Shown: positions 10,901-19,743, counted from the first letter of the stretch. The stretch is DNA of 64,000 nt from Chryseobacterium kimseyorum (GCF_025971945.1 NZ_JAPDHW010000005.1:201996-265995), one strand, 5' to 3'. Notes: generated from the letters alone by a model not told the origin. Numbers and translations are program-made.

Positions 10901-11012
10901 CATTGGTTGCCGCAATAGTTTGTGAAAAATAAAGATTTGAAAAAAATACAAAGCACAAGCATAACAGTTTAAATGCATTATTACTTTTATTTGAATATAA
11001 GTTTGTTATCAT
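7992..11012 (-). CDS. cassette 2 L protein: large exported TSP3 and Ig-like modular protein
   Basis: 1006 residues. Signal peptide ends near residue 30 (NLYFSQ). Residues ~32-225 are a unique beta-rich domain; ~230-330 is an Ig-like or cadherin-like domain (VVTNDSD, GVVTFTPVPSFFGIATIPYT). TSP3 calcium-binding repeats lie at ~338-367, ~570-597 and ~769-797 (for example DTDGDGTPDYLDLDDDNDGI). Between the first two is a carbohydrate-binding-like beta-sandwich (GTKYRFRIDMAGL, MANDDIWRRLS, NLQPTGGSGNDLAIDN) that recurs in cassettes 5 and 6. The last ~100 residues carry the family C-terminus (NHGITALGRAG..NGNWPM, KTKGFVINRL, GMMVYDT, CYTKQTC). It lies between a P gene 64 bases upstream and an S gene downstream. 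Ligand unknown. Confidence 0.87.
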   Translation of the reverse strand: MITNLYSNKSNNAFKLLCLCFVFFSNLYFSQTIAATNGTANPCWSCAPTGWTIGAGTPDISNGTVAAAVSGTAGGGGANWTSAPGGTTNFTIPNPPNTHTTWISLRDLGGAGTEESVTTTVGALTIGRTYEIVVFSATAVTRNNGAGGVQYAGTYITQYIAEIAGQTIPVTGITTNGFSVSRIRFTATAASHTLLLRPGNNATAGTPTAPIYSGIRTIQISVTGNASMNTVPVAINDNTQTAQNVAVSGNVVTNDSDLGGGALDVASVDLNPSVAGIQTTFTNAQGSWSVNASGVVTFTPVPSFFGIATIPYTVQDNFTINGVSAPATSQPANIYVVVYRDTDGDGTPDYLDLDDDNDGIPDAVENSCETEGTAVYNENFGTGATTGTNASVINHTYVAVAPPDGSYSVTTSGAQGTGTTNTYSRTDLNGERDAANTAGTAASPGTTAGRYLFININSPASVNLPIYAVDNLTVVPGTKYRFRIDMAGLANAAADVPRLQLSIRDGNGNLLASANSNSIGMANDDIWRRLSLGFVATTSTVSIQIVNLQPTGGSGNDLAIDNVVLVPLNICDTDGDGIENSLDLDSDNDGILDAVECPIANLVTNGSFATDASNWTLGTGWTYSALLGYPYNVNENLTATGGSSLSQSITNLNTVPGNVVSLSVRIGAQDASQAAGNTASLQIILNGVIYATLSNSTLRNASNVTIAYSNGASGNFTIFGTENVNGFRQSAPFTINIPYTGPNTALLEFKMFSGSDDWSVDDVSILGISCDSDGDGIPNYLDTDSDNDGCADAIEGTEAVRFNQIHSLTLPVGNANYAYRGQIKMVYDGVTTGTPAQVISTSALANGVPQLVNNAGNNLNATTNPSNLVGLADNTDGTADIGQGIGTSQNNAARDVECDRCFRPATTVGTTLPTNHGITALGRAGSDNGNWPMKINGAYTALDAKTKGFVINRLPFTGSPSVPTGITAANYVVGMMVYDTTNNCLKIYDGTGWYCYTKQTCDNINQ

Positions 11013-11076
11013 AAAAATTGTATTAGAGAGTCTTTCTTAGACGAATAGACTTAATTAAAATTTTAAAAATTAAATT

Positions 11077-11757
11077 TTAAACTAATACCGGTGGCGGCCT
11101 CACAGAAAAGACCTCAGAGAAACAAAAATCTAAAGATTTGTTATTGTAATACCTGTATTTTTGAGAATGTAAATAATCTAATGCCCGCGTAATGACCTCA
11201 ACCTCAGAGGAAGCATAGAATTTAGAAGTATCGTGGCCATTATGAGTAGGACTCACACAGTCTTTGGAAACTTTATTTGAAGAAAAAAACTGGTTCTGAG
11301 ATGGAAAACCTTTGAAATCAAAACCTTGAAATGCTTCCCTGTTTTGCTCGGAGCGGTCTATTTCCTTTTTAATCTTTTTAAAAGACTCTTTTCTCCTGCT
11401 TAATTCTGCGATTTTCAGCTGACTTTCAAGATCTTTTCCTACCGTCTTCTTAGCAACTGCACTTAGAGACTGCTCACGGTTTTTATTTTTTACCAACGAA
11501 ATCTCAGAATTCTTTAAAACTACCTGTTTTGTGAGAACCTGCTCATTAAAAGTTTCATCTGCAGAAAAAAGTTTAACACCTTCTTTAAGAACAATTGATG
11601 TGGGCGAGATGTTTTGCGAAGGATCAGTTTGCTGAGCCTGAATCTCCGTAACGAAAGAAAAATAAAAATTTAATATACAGATAAAGAAAAACTTCAAACT
11701 TCTGGAAAAGTTCAAATTATTCGCAACCGTATTAAAAGAAAATAAAGTTTTCTTCAA
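11077..11757 (-). CDS. cassette 2 P protein: exported, SVRPPP tail
   Basis: 226 residues if started at TTG 11757. The frame is open further up to 11802, but the -7 promoter box at 11777-11784 lies inside that extension and no ATG is available; TTG also gives the length usual for the family. Hydrophobic export segment up to AQ (about residue 42). Then the family block LFSADETFNEQVL, a charged, probably helical middle (~85-145), and the C-terminal family block ALDYLHSQKYRYYNNKS, CFSEVFSVRPPP with a conserved Cys. I recognise no known domain. First gene of its cassette; the L gene follows 64 bases later. Confidence 0.75.
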   Translation of the reverse strand: MKKTLFSFNTVANNLNFSRSLKFFFICILNFYFSFVTEIQAQQTDPSQNISPTSIVLKEGVKLFSADETFNEQVLTKQVVLKNSEISLVKNKNREQSLSAVAKKTVGKDLESQLKIAELSRRKESFKKIKKEIDRSEQNREAFQGFDFKGFPSQNQFFSSNKVSKDCVSPTHNGHDTSKFYASSEVEVITRALDYLHSQKYRYYNNKSLDFCFSEVFSVRPPPVLV

Positions 11758-11776
11758 GTATATTAATTTACGTCTG

Positions 11777-11784
11777 CAAAAGTA
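11777..11784 (-). promoter_or_regulatory. -7 box of the cassette 2 promoter
   Basis: TACTTTTG on the minus strand, a match to TAnnTTTG, 19 bases upstream of the TTG start. The same octamer with the same surroundings (GTACTTTTG preceded, 9 bases up, by TCAT) occurs before the P genes of cassettes 5 and 6. A -33 box at the usual 19-20-base distance is not clear here. Confidence 0.6.
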
Positions 11785-12126
11785 CGGAATAATATGAGTC
11801 AACGCATATTATATAAACATTAAGACACAAAAGGAATGCAACAGGTTTAATACTCCACCCCTATTTTAAATTTTTAGGTTTAAAACATTAACCAAAACAA
11901 GCTAAGAACATGGATAATTTAAATTAATTTAATGAGAAATTTTTAAAGTTTTGTATTTGTTACTGAAAATTTAATTCAAATGAATCTGCTTTAAAAAATG
12001 CAAATCCTGTACTTTATTAGTAAAATCTATTTAACATAATATCAAATCGATAAAGATTAACTTAATTGTTTGCTATATTGATAAAAAATATTATTTTAGT
12101 CTACACTAACTAAAAAAATATAAATT
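11785..12126. other. divergent intergenic stretch, no gene seen
   Basis: About 340 AT-rich bases between the cassette 2 promoter and the plus-strand gene at 12127. It must hold the promoter of that gene, but I do not find a convincing TAnnTTTG box on the plus strand. Confidence 0.4.
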
Positions 12127-12690
12127 ATGGCACAGAGTAAAAACAACATCGTAACACATGGACTTAGCGGCAAAGTAGGCGACCTTTTGGTATTCAGCCA
12201 AAGAAATGGCAAGACTGTAGTTTCACAAGCACCAAGAGAACGTACCAGTGAAGCAACCGCAAACCAAAAAGCACATCAACTTAAATTTCAGAAAGCAGTT
12301 TTATATGCAAAATCAGTTTTAGCTGATCCAGAAAAGAAACTCCAGTATGAAGCTTTATCTAATAAGTCAGAGGGCAGAACGACCTTTAATGTCGCAGTAG
12401 CAGACCTGCTCAACGCACCTGATATCGAAAAGGTAGACCTATCTTCTTATACCGGAAATCCAGGTGACGTGATCAGAATCACTGTGAGTGATGATTTTGG
12501 AGTAGCATCGGTATCCGTAAAAATAGAAAATTCGGATGGCACTCTTGTAGAAGAGGGAGCCGCAGTTCAAGACGGTGCAGAATGGCTTTATACAGCAACG
12601 ATGCAGAATTCAGATCTCATTGGTGATAAAATTACAGTTACTGCAACCGACAGTCCTGCCAATATGACAGAGAAGTTTGAAATCCTGTAA
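12127..12690 (+). CDS. protein of unknown function with C-terminal Ig-like domain
   Basis: 187 residues, no signal peptide. The first ~100 residues are polar and basic (MAQSKNNIVTHGLSGKVGDL, FSQRNGKTVVSQAPRER, then a helical segment with NQKAHQLKFQKAVLYAK). The rest is a compact beta-rich domain with VRITVSDDF-type and KITVTATDSPANMTEKF strands, like a bacterial Ig fold. I believe similar proteins occur as hypothetical proteins in other Bacteroidota, but cannot name the family. It stands alone on the opposite strand between cassettes 2 and 3, shows none of the P, L or S signatures, and shares the terminator at 12815 with cassette 3. Cytoplasmic location is likely from the missing export signal. 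Confidence 0.75.
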   Translation: MAQSKNNIVTHGLSGKVGDLLVFSQRNGKTVVSQAPRERTSEATANQKAHQLKFQKAVLYAKSVLADPEKKLQYEALSNKSEGRTTFNVAVADLLNAPDIEKVDLSSYTGNPGDVIRITVSDDFGVASVSVKIENSDGTLVEEGAAVQDGAEWLYTATMQNSDLIGDKITVTATDSPANMTEKFEIL

Positions 12691-12814
12691 AATCAAATAT
12701 AAATTTTGAGTATAGGAACAGTACCTACAGTATATCGATGAAATGAAAACTGAGTGTGTCAAAATGACAATAAAGACACATATTCAGCCGCTACACTTAA
12801 ATATTTAAACAAGA

Positions 12815-12848
12815 AAAACCCACTTCCTAAATATCAGAAGTGGGTTTT
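12815..12848. terminator. bidirectional terminator between 12127 gene and cassette 3
   Basis: Perfect 12-bp stem (AAAACCCACTTC / GAAGTGGGTTTT) with a 10-base loop; T-rich on the plus-strand side and A-rich on the other, so it can end both the plus-strand gene and cassette 3. Confidence 0.8.
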
Positions 12849-12867
12849 GTTTTTAGTAAATACTAAC

Positions 12868-13437
12868 TTAAGGTTTCCAGAACGTCCATTTCTGTCCGTT
12901 GAAAACTACCAGTCGGTGTCCTGCCGAAGTTGCTCCCGCCAGGAAAGCCATCATCCCCGGTGAAGGATTTTTAATATTGGCCAAACTTGTCACAATCGGT
13001 AAAACCATAGCCTTTGAAGGTGACTCCAAAACTAAAACGCCGTCTGTAGTTGAAGTTTCGCTGCCGATAATTGCTTTCGCTGCAGCCTGATCTGCCAAAG
13101 GTAGAGCCTGTGGCGGTTTTACAACAGCTTCTACGGCCGTTGAATATCCCGACTGTACGCTGAGGTCTTTCCAGCCCGCGTTTTCATTTTTCACCTTTAC
13201 TTTGTATTCTGCATTCGCAGAGACATCGAAAATAATTGTTCCACCCTGAGAAGCAGCTACCGCTGTAGGAACGGTTTCTACGTAAGGCAGAATAATTCCT
13301 TTATCATTATCTGTCCCGAATTCCAGTAAAACGGAAGTGTTGGTCACGTTCCCCACGCTCGTGGTACCTCCTATTTTCACCTGCGAATAAGCGAACGCAG
13401 AAAGAAAAACGGATAATATAATTGCTGTTTTGTGCAT
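12868..13437 (-). CDS. cassette 3 S protein: exported, W-T-F-W tail
   Basis: 189 residues, ATG at 13437. Signal peptide MHKTAIILSVFLSAFAYSQ, then VKIGG. First motif copy VLLEFGTDNDKGIILPYV..GGTIIFD..YKVKVK..W; second copy SKAMVLPIV..SPGMMAFL..LVVFNGQKWTFWKP. It follows L by 79 bases, the widest L-S gap in the island. It is the most divergent S protein (VKIGG for VxIGK, PYV for PWV), as its L partner is the most elaborate. Function unknown. Confidence 0.85.
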   Translation of the reverse strand: MHKTAIILSVFLSAFAYSQVKIGGTTSVGNVTNTSVLLEFGTDNDKGIILPYVETVPTAVAASQGGTIIFDVSANAEYKVKVKNENAGWKDLSVQSGYSTAVEAVVKPPQALPLADQAAAKAIIGSETSTTDGVLVLESPSKAMVLPIVTSLANIKNPSPGMMAFLAGATSAGHRLVVFNGQKWTFWKP

Positions 13438-13516
13438 GATATTTTCTTTTTTAATTAAAACCTTCAGGAGTTCTAAAACCCTGAAGGTTTAGTTTTACAT
13501 TAATTCAATAAATCAG

Positions 13517-16500
13517 TTACGGACAACCCTGAGTGCTGAAACATTTCCAGCCTTCACCTGCTGCAGGTCCTGTATAGATTTTCAGACATCCTGCCCCTGC
13601 ATTTTCATCCGTATCAAACACCATCATTCCCACAACCGGAATTGCGATGGTCGTTTCAGGACTGCTGTTTCTGGTCACTACAAAACCTTTGGTTTTAGAT
13701 TCCAGTGCGGTATAGGCAGAGTTTCTGAGCATTGGCCAGTTTCCGTTGTTAGACCCTGCTCTTCCAAGCAAGGTAACGCCATGTCTCACCGGATAAGTTG
13801 CTCCGGCTACCAATGCAGGATCTTCATAACATACCGTAGCTGCTGTATCCAGGAATGTAAGATAAAGCGTTGCCGTATCACAGGCCTGTGGAGTTACGTT
13901 ATCACAAACTGTGTAAGGCAAGACTACAGTTCCCACGAAAGTGGCGTTCGGCGTAAAGGTATAGCTTCCGTTAGCGCTGAAAACAAGCGTGCCATTAGGC
14001 ACCGTTACATTGGTAGTTCCCGTAGCGTTGATAGCGACTCCGTTTACCGTAGTTACTGTTTGTGTATTTCCTTCAGGATCACTGTCGTTAGCCAGTACCC
14101 CATTCGCTGCAGTGATTGTAATTGCGGCACCTTTTGGAACTGCCTTCGCGTCATCATTTGCAAACGTATTGTTTCCTGAATTCGGTACTACTTTTATAGA
14201 CAATGATGCAGTATCACATAATGCCGGCGTACCATTGTCGCATGCAGTATACGTTACAGGATTTACTGTTCCAGTAAAAGTTGGAGCAGGACTGAATGTA
14301 TAGGTTCCGTTAGCATTTAAAGTTAAAGTACCGGCATTCGCCACTGTATTTCCATTGATATCCAAACCACTTACCTGCGTTGGAGTGCCCAATGCAACTG
14401 AAGCAGTAGTGACAACAAGAGGGTTCGCATCCGGATCACTGTCATTCAGCAATACATTTGAACTCAGATCGCTACCTGATTCCGCAGTACCGGTATCGTT
14501 CTGTGCAATCGGCTTATTATTTCCAGGTGCTAAAACAACTGCACCAACCTCTATAGAAAGCGTTGCCGAAGCGGTACTTCCACTGGTATTGGAGATGGTA
14601 TAAGTTACAGGCACAGTTCCGGTATAATTAGCTGCCGGAATAAAAGTATATGTACCATTGCTGTTCAGTGTAACAGTACCTGCCACAACTCCTGCAGCAT
14701 CATAAACAGTTGTACTCGTTCCTAAAGTTAAAGGAGTGGCTACACCAGCACTGTTAAGATAAGTTGCTGATGTTACCGTAACTGCCGTTCCATCCAATGC
14801 TTTGTCATTGGTAAGCACACTGCCTGAAGAACTTACACCTACCGGCGTCTGATTAATATCATTCTGAGCTTCAACAAAACATGAGTTAATACTGGCGTTC
14901 TGAGAAGTCCCCACGGGCTGCCCCACTGTATTCACAGTAGCAGTTCCTGTATCTGCAGAACCTCCTGAATTAACCAGTCTCGGAACCCCAAGATCCGTTG
15001 CAAGAGATCCAACCCCATTGTTTGGAGCAACAAGACCAATATTTATACTTCCGTTAGGATTTAATTGTGATCTGGTAACATTTTCTGCACCTTCAATAGC
15101 ATCCGGACAACCGTCATTATCTGAATCTAAATCTAATCTGTTCGGAATTCCGTCACCATCTGCATCGCACTCCAGATACATCAAAACAGCATAAGCCGGA
15201 TCAGCAGTTGCGGTCGTGGTAGAAAAACCAAAAGTTTTCGGACCAAAATTCATATTTGCAAATCTCCAGTTACCGTTTTCAATCGTTGTCAAATTAGTAT
15301 CAAGGTCTGTGAGTGTTTTTTGAGTTGGCGAGTCGCTAACAGCCCACTGATTGGCTACCGCAGCCTGATTAACAAGTCCCGGAAATGTTATTGGTATTAC
15401 CGCCGCAGAATCATAGATATGAATCGTTTTGCTGTCATTGCCATAATACTGAACATCTTGTGCCATCAGAACAAACGCACTCATTGTTCCGGTTACCCTC
15501 CATACAGATGGTTGTTGCCCTTGTTTCGTCCACCATGCATTGGCTGTAGGATTTACAGAAGCGTTTGTAATAGAAACAACAACTGCTCCTGAATTAGCAG
15601 GATATCCAAATTTAGCACTTAAATCTGCAGTTACATTTTGATTTTTTGCATTTAATGCCAATCCAAAATCAGACGGTAAAATATCTTTAGCAGTTCCTGC
15701 AGTAAGAGCATTCCCCAAATCGGTAATCGTATTGCTGCATTCTACAGTATCTAAAATACCGTCATTATCATCATCTAAATCCTGCCAATCCGGAATTGTA
15801 TCTCCGTCAGTATCTAAACAGTCATTCTGAGAAAAAGACTGAGACTGACCAACACCTTGACCCGCTCCCACTAAATTCGGTATCCCTGTAGTCGTATTTA
15901 CTGCAGTTCCAAAATTGGTATTTGGCGTTTGTGCTGCTATTGGTCCCGAAGCCGGGGTACTTGGGTTAAAATCTCCTGCTCCTTCTCTTGAATCAGGGCA
16001 GCCATCGTTATCAGAATCTAAGTCTAAGTGATTCGGAATACCGTCTCCATCTGCATCTGCCTCGATCGGAAGTGAGCACAAATTAGCAAAACGTATCCTT
16101 TGATCATTAACAAACCCACCCGTTGAAGCTGTATATCCAAAAAACACCTTACTGGCACCACCAAAATAACTGGTAATTGGATTCGTTGTCGGGAAAGTAT
16201 AAGTTCCGGCATTTATTCCTCCTACTGTATATGATAGTGTTTTAGTCTGAAAATTCCAGTTGATAACCACTGCTTTCCATGTACCGTCTTCAAGCTCACC
16301 AAGATCTGCTGCTGCAGTCAATAATCCTGCACCTGACTGATTGCTCGATACCCAAATCTGACCATGGTCATTTGCAATATCACCTACATTATCAGGTGAA
16401 TTGTTGTAGGTATCTATTTCAAGAACAATTCCGTTCGCAATACCTCGTGCTCCCATTCCCACACCATTAATTCCTACAGCATTTACACCTAGCGGAGAAT

Positions 16501-18760
16501 TATGAAAGACAGCAGCAATACCATCTGCTCCATTAGCATTGATATTTCCTAAATTAGTTTCATAGTTTAAGGTAAAGCTTTTAGAAAAATCAACTTTCTC
16601 GTAAGACCACATTTGCCCAGCCTGACTTGCAATTGCTGCAGTTAACTGCACCTCAGTATTACCTATTGCAACTGCATTTCCATTAAGTTCAAAGATAGTA
16701 CTCACGGTAGCGCCTGCGCCCAAACCATTTTCTACACAGTCTGTGATACCATCATTATCATCATCCAAATCCTGCCAATCCGGAATTGTATCTCCATCAG
16801 AATCTAAACAGTCGTTTCTGGATGAATCCTGCGACTGACCAACTGCCTGACCTGCACCTACTAAAGTTGGTATTCCTGTAGTCGTATTTACCGCAGTTCC
16901 AAAATTAGTATTTGGAGTTTGTGATGCTATTGATCCCGAAGCCGATGTAGTTGGACTAAAGTTTCCCGCACCTTCTGTCGAATCGGGACAGCCATCACCA
17001 TCGGAATCTAAATCCAAATTATTAGGAATTCCGTCACCATCTGTATCGATGCCACAATTAAACCCTACCGTTGGTGCTTCCGAAAGGTCACCCCAAGTGT
17101 AGCCATTAGTAAGAGTAGAAACCGTTCCTAAATTAGCACCTGTAGAAGGATTTACACGAACGAGGTTTCCATTACTACTACTTCCTATTAAATCTCCATT
17201 TGCCGCAAAAAACAGTTGGGAACCTGAAATTGGCGAGTTAGTATTAACTACAGTCCACGCAGAGGCTGGTGCTGTTGTGCTGAGATTCAAAGTACTTAAA
17301 TCTATTCTGTGTAAATTACCATTAGAGGTAATGTATGCCATCCCTGAATGACTGATTGCCATATCACCTAAATCAGGTCCCGCAGAAGGAGGATTAGCCA
17401 CTTTGGTCAGAGTACTTGCAATTCCTGCCGAATTAAATGTTACCCTCCATAATCCCTCAGTCGTTGTACCTGTGTCATCATAGATATAATAATCATTATT
17501 ATACATGCCTGCACCTCCTGACGAATCCCCTAAACTCGATAAAAATCCAGAGCCGATATTAACCACCGTATTAGTCGAGAATTGATAAGCAAATAAACTT
17601 CCCTGGCCACCACTATTAGCAAACAATAACCTGTTTCTTGAAGCATCACTTGCCAGATGATTAGCATCAGCACCTGCAATAATATTGGTAGCAAGAGTAG
17701 TAGGAGTATATGTTGTATCTGTAAAACCGATAAGATTTGCTGTAGTACCAACAGTTCTTAATCCAAATCCTGAATAATTATAAATTGCACCTCCGCCACA
17801 TTCTGCGGAATCCAAAATTCCATCATTATCATCATCCAAGTCCAAATAATCAGGAACAGTATCACCATCAGAATCTAGAAGAATAGTAATCGTCGCAACA
17901 GCAACTGTACAGTTAGCCGATTGTCCTAATTGACATATTTGGTATGGAATGCTGTAAACTCCTGGAAGAACTGTATTACTTATTGTGATTACCCCTGCTG
18001 CACTAAAGGCAAAACCTGCAGGTAAAGTTCCTACAGGAGAAACAGTCACATTTGAAGTTGTTGCCTGAGCACCATTATAAATATCATTTGACAGTACAGA
18101 AGAAGTCGTTGACGTAAGACCTCCCGTTACTGAATAAGAATCGTTATTCGCGACTATACAAGGAACTTCAAATCTGGCAAACGTAATCGCACCCGTATTA
18201 TTCGTATCATAATAATCAAATTCAATTTTCGAAACTTTTTTACCGGAAAAATTAAAGCTTACTGAGCCATTTCTAGAGTTATCATCGCTAGCTTGATTAT
18301 CATCGTCGTAAAACTCCTGAAGACTTGCATTATATTCTACTACCGTAGAACCGCCAGCCATAAAAGTAAAATTTGAATTCTGCACTAGAGGAATTGACAA
18401 ACCATTTTCATCAAAAACTCTGATACGAACGTAATCATTATTATCAATGTCATTAACAATAAATTTTAGACCTCCCGCCGGAGCCGTAAAAGTGATGGCA
18501 CATCTTATACTGGTTGCATAAGTTGTTGCACTGTTGTTGGGATGACTAATGTAAATACCATACTCACTGCTATTATGATCATTACCAATTCTATTTGCGT
18601 TTGATTGACCAGCATTAGCCAGAAATGAAAATCCCATCACGGAACCGTTCAAAGACACGTTTCCTGAGTTAAAAACTGTAGTTGCAGTTTGGTTATTATA
18701 TGTTGACAAAGCAGGACTAGTACCAACAACACACTGAGCATAAACCACATAAGAAAACAT
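13517..18760 (-). CDS. cassette 3 L protein: giant modular protein with lectin, propeller, Ig-like and TSP3 domains
   Basis: 1747 residues from ATG 18760. This start leaves only MFSYVVYAQ before the mature protein. The codons just upstream, in frame, read KKLFKKLHFLAVL, a proper signal peptide, but their ATG (18809) is out of frame by one base across an A8 tract (separate entry). Order of parts: N-terminal beta domain (~1-200); Ig-like (~205-293); TSP3 (~294-317); propeller-like repeats (~320-570); TSP3 (~570-595, ~648-675); L-type lectin-like domain (~687-895, with SFTLNYETNLG, GADGIAAVFHNSP, GIVLEIDTYNN); TSP3 (~900-928, ~980-1007, ~1195-1220); three cadherin- or Ig-like repeats (~1290-1640, NDSDPDANPL, GTYTFSPAP); family C-terminus ~1650-1747 ending CFSTQGCP. 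Likely a surface or secreted adhesin. Confidence 0.85.
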   Translation of the reverse strand: MFSYVVYAQCVVGTSPALSTYNNQTATTVFNSGNVSLNGSVMGFSFLANAGQSNANRIGNDHNSSEYGIYISHPNNSATTYATSIRCAITFTAPAGGLKFIVNDIDNNDYVRIRVFDENGLSIPLVQNSNFTFMAGGSTVVEYNASLQEFYDDDNQASDDNSRNGSVSFNFSGKKVSKIEFDYYDTNNTGAITFARFEVPCIVANNDSYSVTGGLTSTTSSVLSNDIYNGAQATTSNVTVSPVGTLPAGFAFSAAGVITISNTVLPGVYSIPYQICQLGQSANCTVAVATITILLDSDGDTVPDYLDLDDDNDGILDSAECGGGAIYNYSGFGLRTVGTTANLIGFTDTTYTPTTLATNIIAGADANHLASDASRNRLLFANSGGQGSLFAYQFSTNTVVNIGSGFLSSLGDSSGGAGMYNNDYYIYDDTGTTTEGLWRVTFNSAGIASTLTKVANPPSAGPDLGDMAISHSGMAYITSNGNLHRIDLSTLNLSTTAPASAWTVVNTNSPISGSQLFFAANGDLIGSSSNGNLVRVNPSTGANLGTVSTLTNGYTWGDLSEAPTVGFNCGIDTDGDGIPNNLDLDSDGDGCPDSTEGAGNFSPTTSASGSIASQTPNTNFGTAVNTTTGIPTLVGAGQAVGQSQDSSRNDCLDSDGDTIPDWQDLDDDNDGITDCVENGLGAGATVSTIFELNGNAVAIGNTEVQLTAAIASQAGQMWSYEKVDFSKSFTLNYETNLGNINANGADGIAAVFHNSPLGVNAVGINGVGMGARGIANGIVLEIDTYNNSPDNVGDIANDHGQIWVSSNQSGAGLLTAAADLGELEDGTWKAVVINWNFQTKTLSYTVGGINAGTYTFPTTNPITSYFGGASKVFFGYTASTGGFVNDQRIRFANLCSLPIEADADGDGIPNHLDLDSDNDGCPDSREGAGDFNPSTPASGPIAAQTPNTNFGTAVNTTTGIPNLVGAGQGVGQSQSFSQNDCLDTDGDTIPDWQDLDDDNDGILDTVECSNTITDLGNALTAGTAKDILPSDFGLALNAKNQNVTADLSAKFGYPANSGAVVVSITNASVNPTANAWWTKQGQQPSVWRVTGTMSAFVLMAQDVQYYGNDSKTIHIYDSAAVIPITFPGLVNQAAVANQWAVSDSPTQKTLTDLDTNLTTIENGNWRFANMNFGPKTFGFSTTTATADPAYAVLMYLECDADGDGIPNRLDLDSDNDGCPDAIEGAENVTRSQLNPNGSINIGLVAPNNGVGSLATDLGVPRLVNSGGSADTGTATVNTVGQPVGTSQNASINSCFVEAQNDINQTPVGVSSSGSVLTNDKALDGTAVTVTSATYLNSAGVATPLTLGTSTTVYDAAGVVAGTVTLNSNGTYTFIPAANYTGTVPVTYTISNTSGSTASATLSIEVGAVVLAPGNNKPIAQNDTGTAESGSDLSSNVLLNDSDPDANPLVVTTASVALGTPTQVSGLDINGNTVANAGTLTLNANGTYTFSPAPTFTGTVNPVTYTACDNGTPALCDTASLSIKVVPNSGNNTFANDDAKAVPKGAAITITAANGVLANDSDPEGNTQTVTTVNGVAINATGTTNVTVPNGTLVFSANGSYTFTPNATFVGTVVLPYTVCDNVTPQACDTATLYLTFLDTAATVCYEDPALVAGATYPVRHGVTLLGRAGSNNGNWPMLRNSAYTALESKTKGFVVTRNSSPETTIAIPVVGMMVFDTDENAGAGCLKIYTGPAAGEGWKCFSTQGCP

Positions 18761-18793
18761 TAAAACTGCTAAAAAATGCAGTTTCTTAAAAAG

Positions 18794-18801
18794 TTTTTTT
18801 T
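18794..18801 (-). repeat. A8 homopolymer splitting the signal peptide of cassette 3 L
   Basis: On the minus strand the ATG at 18809 is followed by ATT TTA and eight A. With eight A the frame ends at a TAG about 13 codons on. With seven A the frame runs MILKKLFKKLHFLAVLMFSY and on into the 1747-residue protein, giving a normal signal peptide of about 24 residues. This is either a slipped-strand phase switch in the off state, a recent mutation, or a homopolymer sequencing error. Confidence 0.7.
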
Positions 18802-18845
18802 AAAATCATTTTGTAAAAATTAAAGTTTAAATTTTAGTTAAAAAA

Positions 18846-19529
18846 TCAAACTTTAATAGGCGGTGGCCTTACAGAAAAGACCTTAGAATAACAATAATCA
18901 AAAGATTTATTGTTGTAGGCGTAGTATTTTTGAGCATGTAAATAATCTAAAGCCCGAAGTACAAAATTCCGATATTGTTCCTGAACAATTTTATGCTGGT
19001 CATCATGTGAAGACCTCTCATTTACATAATGCTTAACAATATTTTGAGTCTTCGAAAAACCACCTGACGACGGATGGTTTTTAATATGATTTCCGAACTG
19101 ATCTTTCATTGCTTCACGGGAAGCAATCTGTTTCTGAATCTTTTTTATAAGATCAGCCTTCCTCTTAACCTCAGCATCTTTGATGCGAGAAGCAAGGTCA
19201 GCATGATTAAGTTTAGAAATTCGCTTGTGAACAATTACCAGATAATTTCGTCCGGATGATTTCTTATCTGAAACAGAAGAATTTTTGACAGTGATCTTGC
19301 CCTGTCTTATCTGCTTATTAAAACTTTCATCCGCAGAGAATATTGCTGAACCGCCGGAAACCGAAATTACAGCCGAAGAACCACCTTTTTCATTTTGTGC
19401 ATATAAAAACTGCACCTGAAAAAACAAAAAGAGAAAAGTGAAAACACGCAGAGAAAAGCCAGATCTCCCCATGAAATCTACCATTTTTACACCGTGTAGA
19501 ATTGAGAGAATAGAACTTTTCAATAGCAT
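18846..19529 (-). CDS. cassette 3 P protein: exported, SVRPPP tail
   Basis: 227 residues from ATG 19529. Internal ATGs at 19484 and 19472 would give a tighter signal peptide, so the start is not certain. Export segment ends FLYAQ. Family blocks: AIFSADESFNKQI, a basic helical middle (KRISKLNHADLASRIKDAE and following), and the C-terminus ALDYLHAQKYYAYNNKSFDY, CYSKVFSVRPPP with the conserved Cys. The middle segment is rich in Lys, Glu and Gln as in cassette 2. First gene of cassette 3; the L gene follows after 85 bases. No known domain recognised. Confidence 0.8.
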   Translation of the reverse strand: MLLKSSILSILHGVKMVDFMGRSGFSLRVFTFLFLFFQVQFLYAQNEKGGSSAVISVSGGSAIFSADESFNKQIRQGKITVKNSSVSDKKSSGRNYLVIVHKRISKLNHADLASRIKDAEVKRKADLIKKIQKQIASREAMKDQFGNHIKNHPSSGGFSKTQNIVKHYVNERSSHDDQHKIVQEQYRNFVLRALDYLHAQKYYAYNNKSFDYCYSKVFSVRPPPIKV

Positions 19530-19719
19530 TTGTTTTCATTGTAAATATATACTTATTTTCAATTATAAAATATGCTTTCAATCACAATTTAGTGAAAATT
19601 ACAAGAAACATTGATGAATAAAGGCTTTACAATTGATAATATTTAATTTATAAATAAATATTTTTGAAAATTATTTATTTAATTATAATACAGACAACTG
19701 AAACATATTAGCCATAAAA

Positions 19720-19743
19720 AAACCATTTCAGATGAAATGGTTT
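19720..19743 (-). terminator. intrinsic terminator of cassette 4
   Basis: Perfect 11-bp stem (AAACCATTTCA / TGAAATGGTTT) with a 2-base loop, followed on the minus strand by a T-run, 24 bases past the S gene. Confidence 0.85.

Noticed and set aside
9842-10932. Several plus-strand frames of 69-104 residues opposite the L genes (for example 9842, 10716, 10723, 13781, 13989)
   Set aside because: They are antisense shadows of repetitive Gly/Asn/Thr/Asp codons in the L proteins and have no start context or protein-like composition.
16975-17880. Short, similar DNA repeats inside the L genes, at first sight a direct-repeat or CRISPR-like array
   Set aside because: They are the coding repeats of TSP3 units (DxDGDGIPD..DLDDDNDG) at irregular distances with no unique equal-length spacers.
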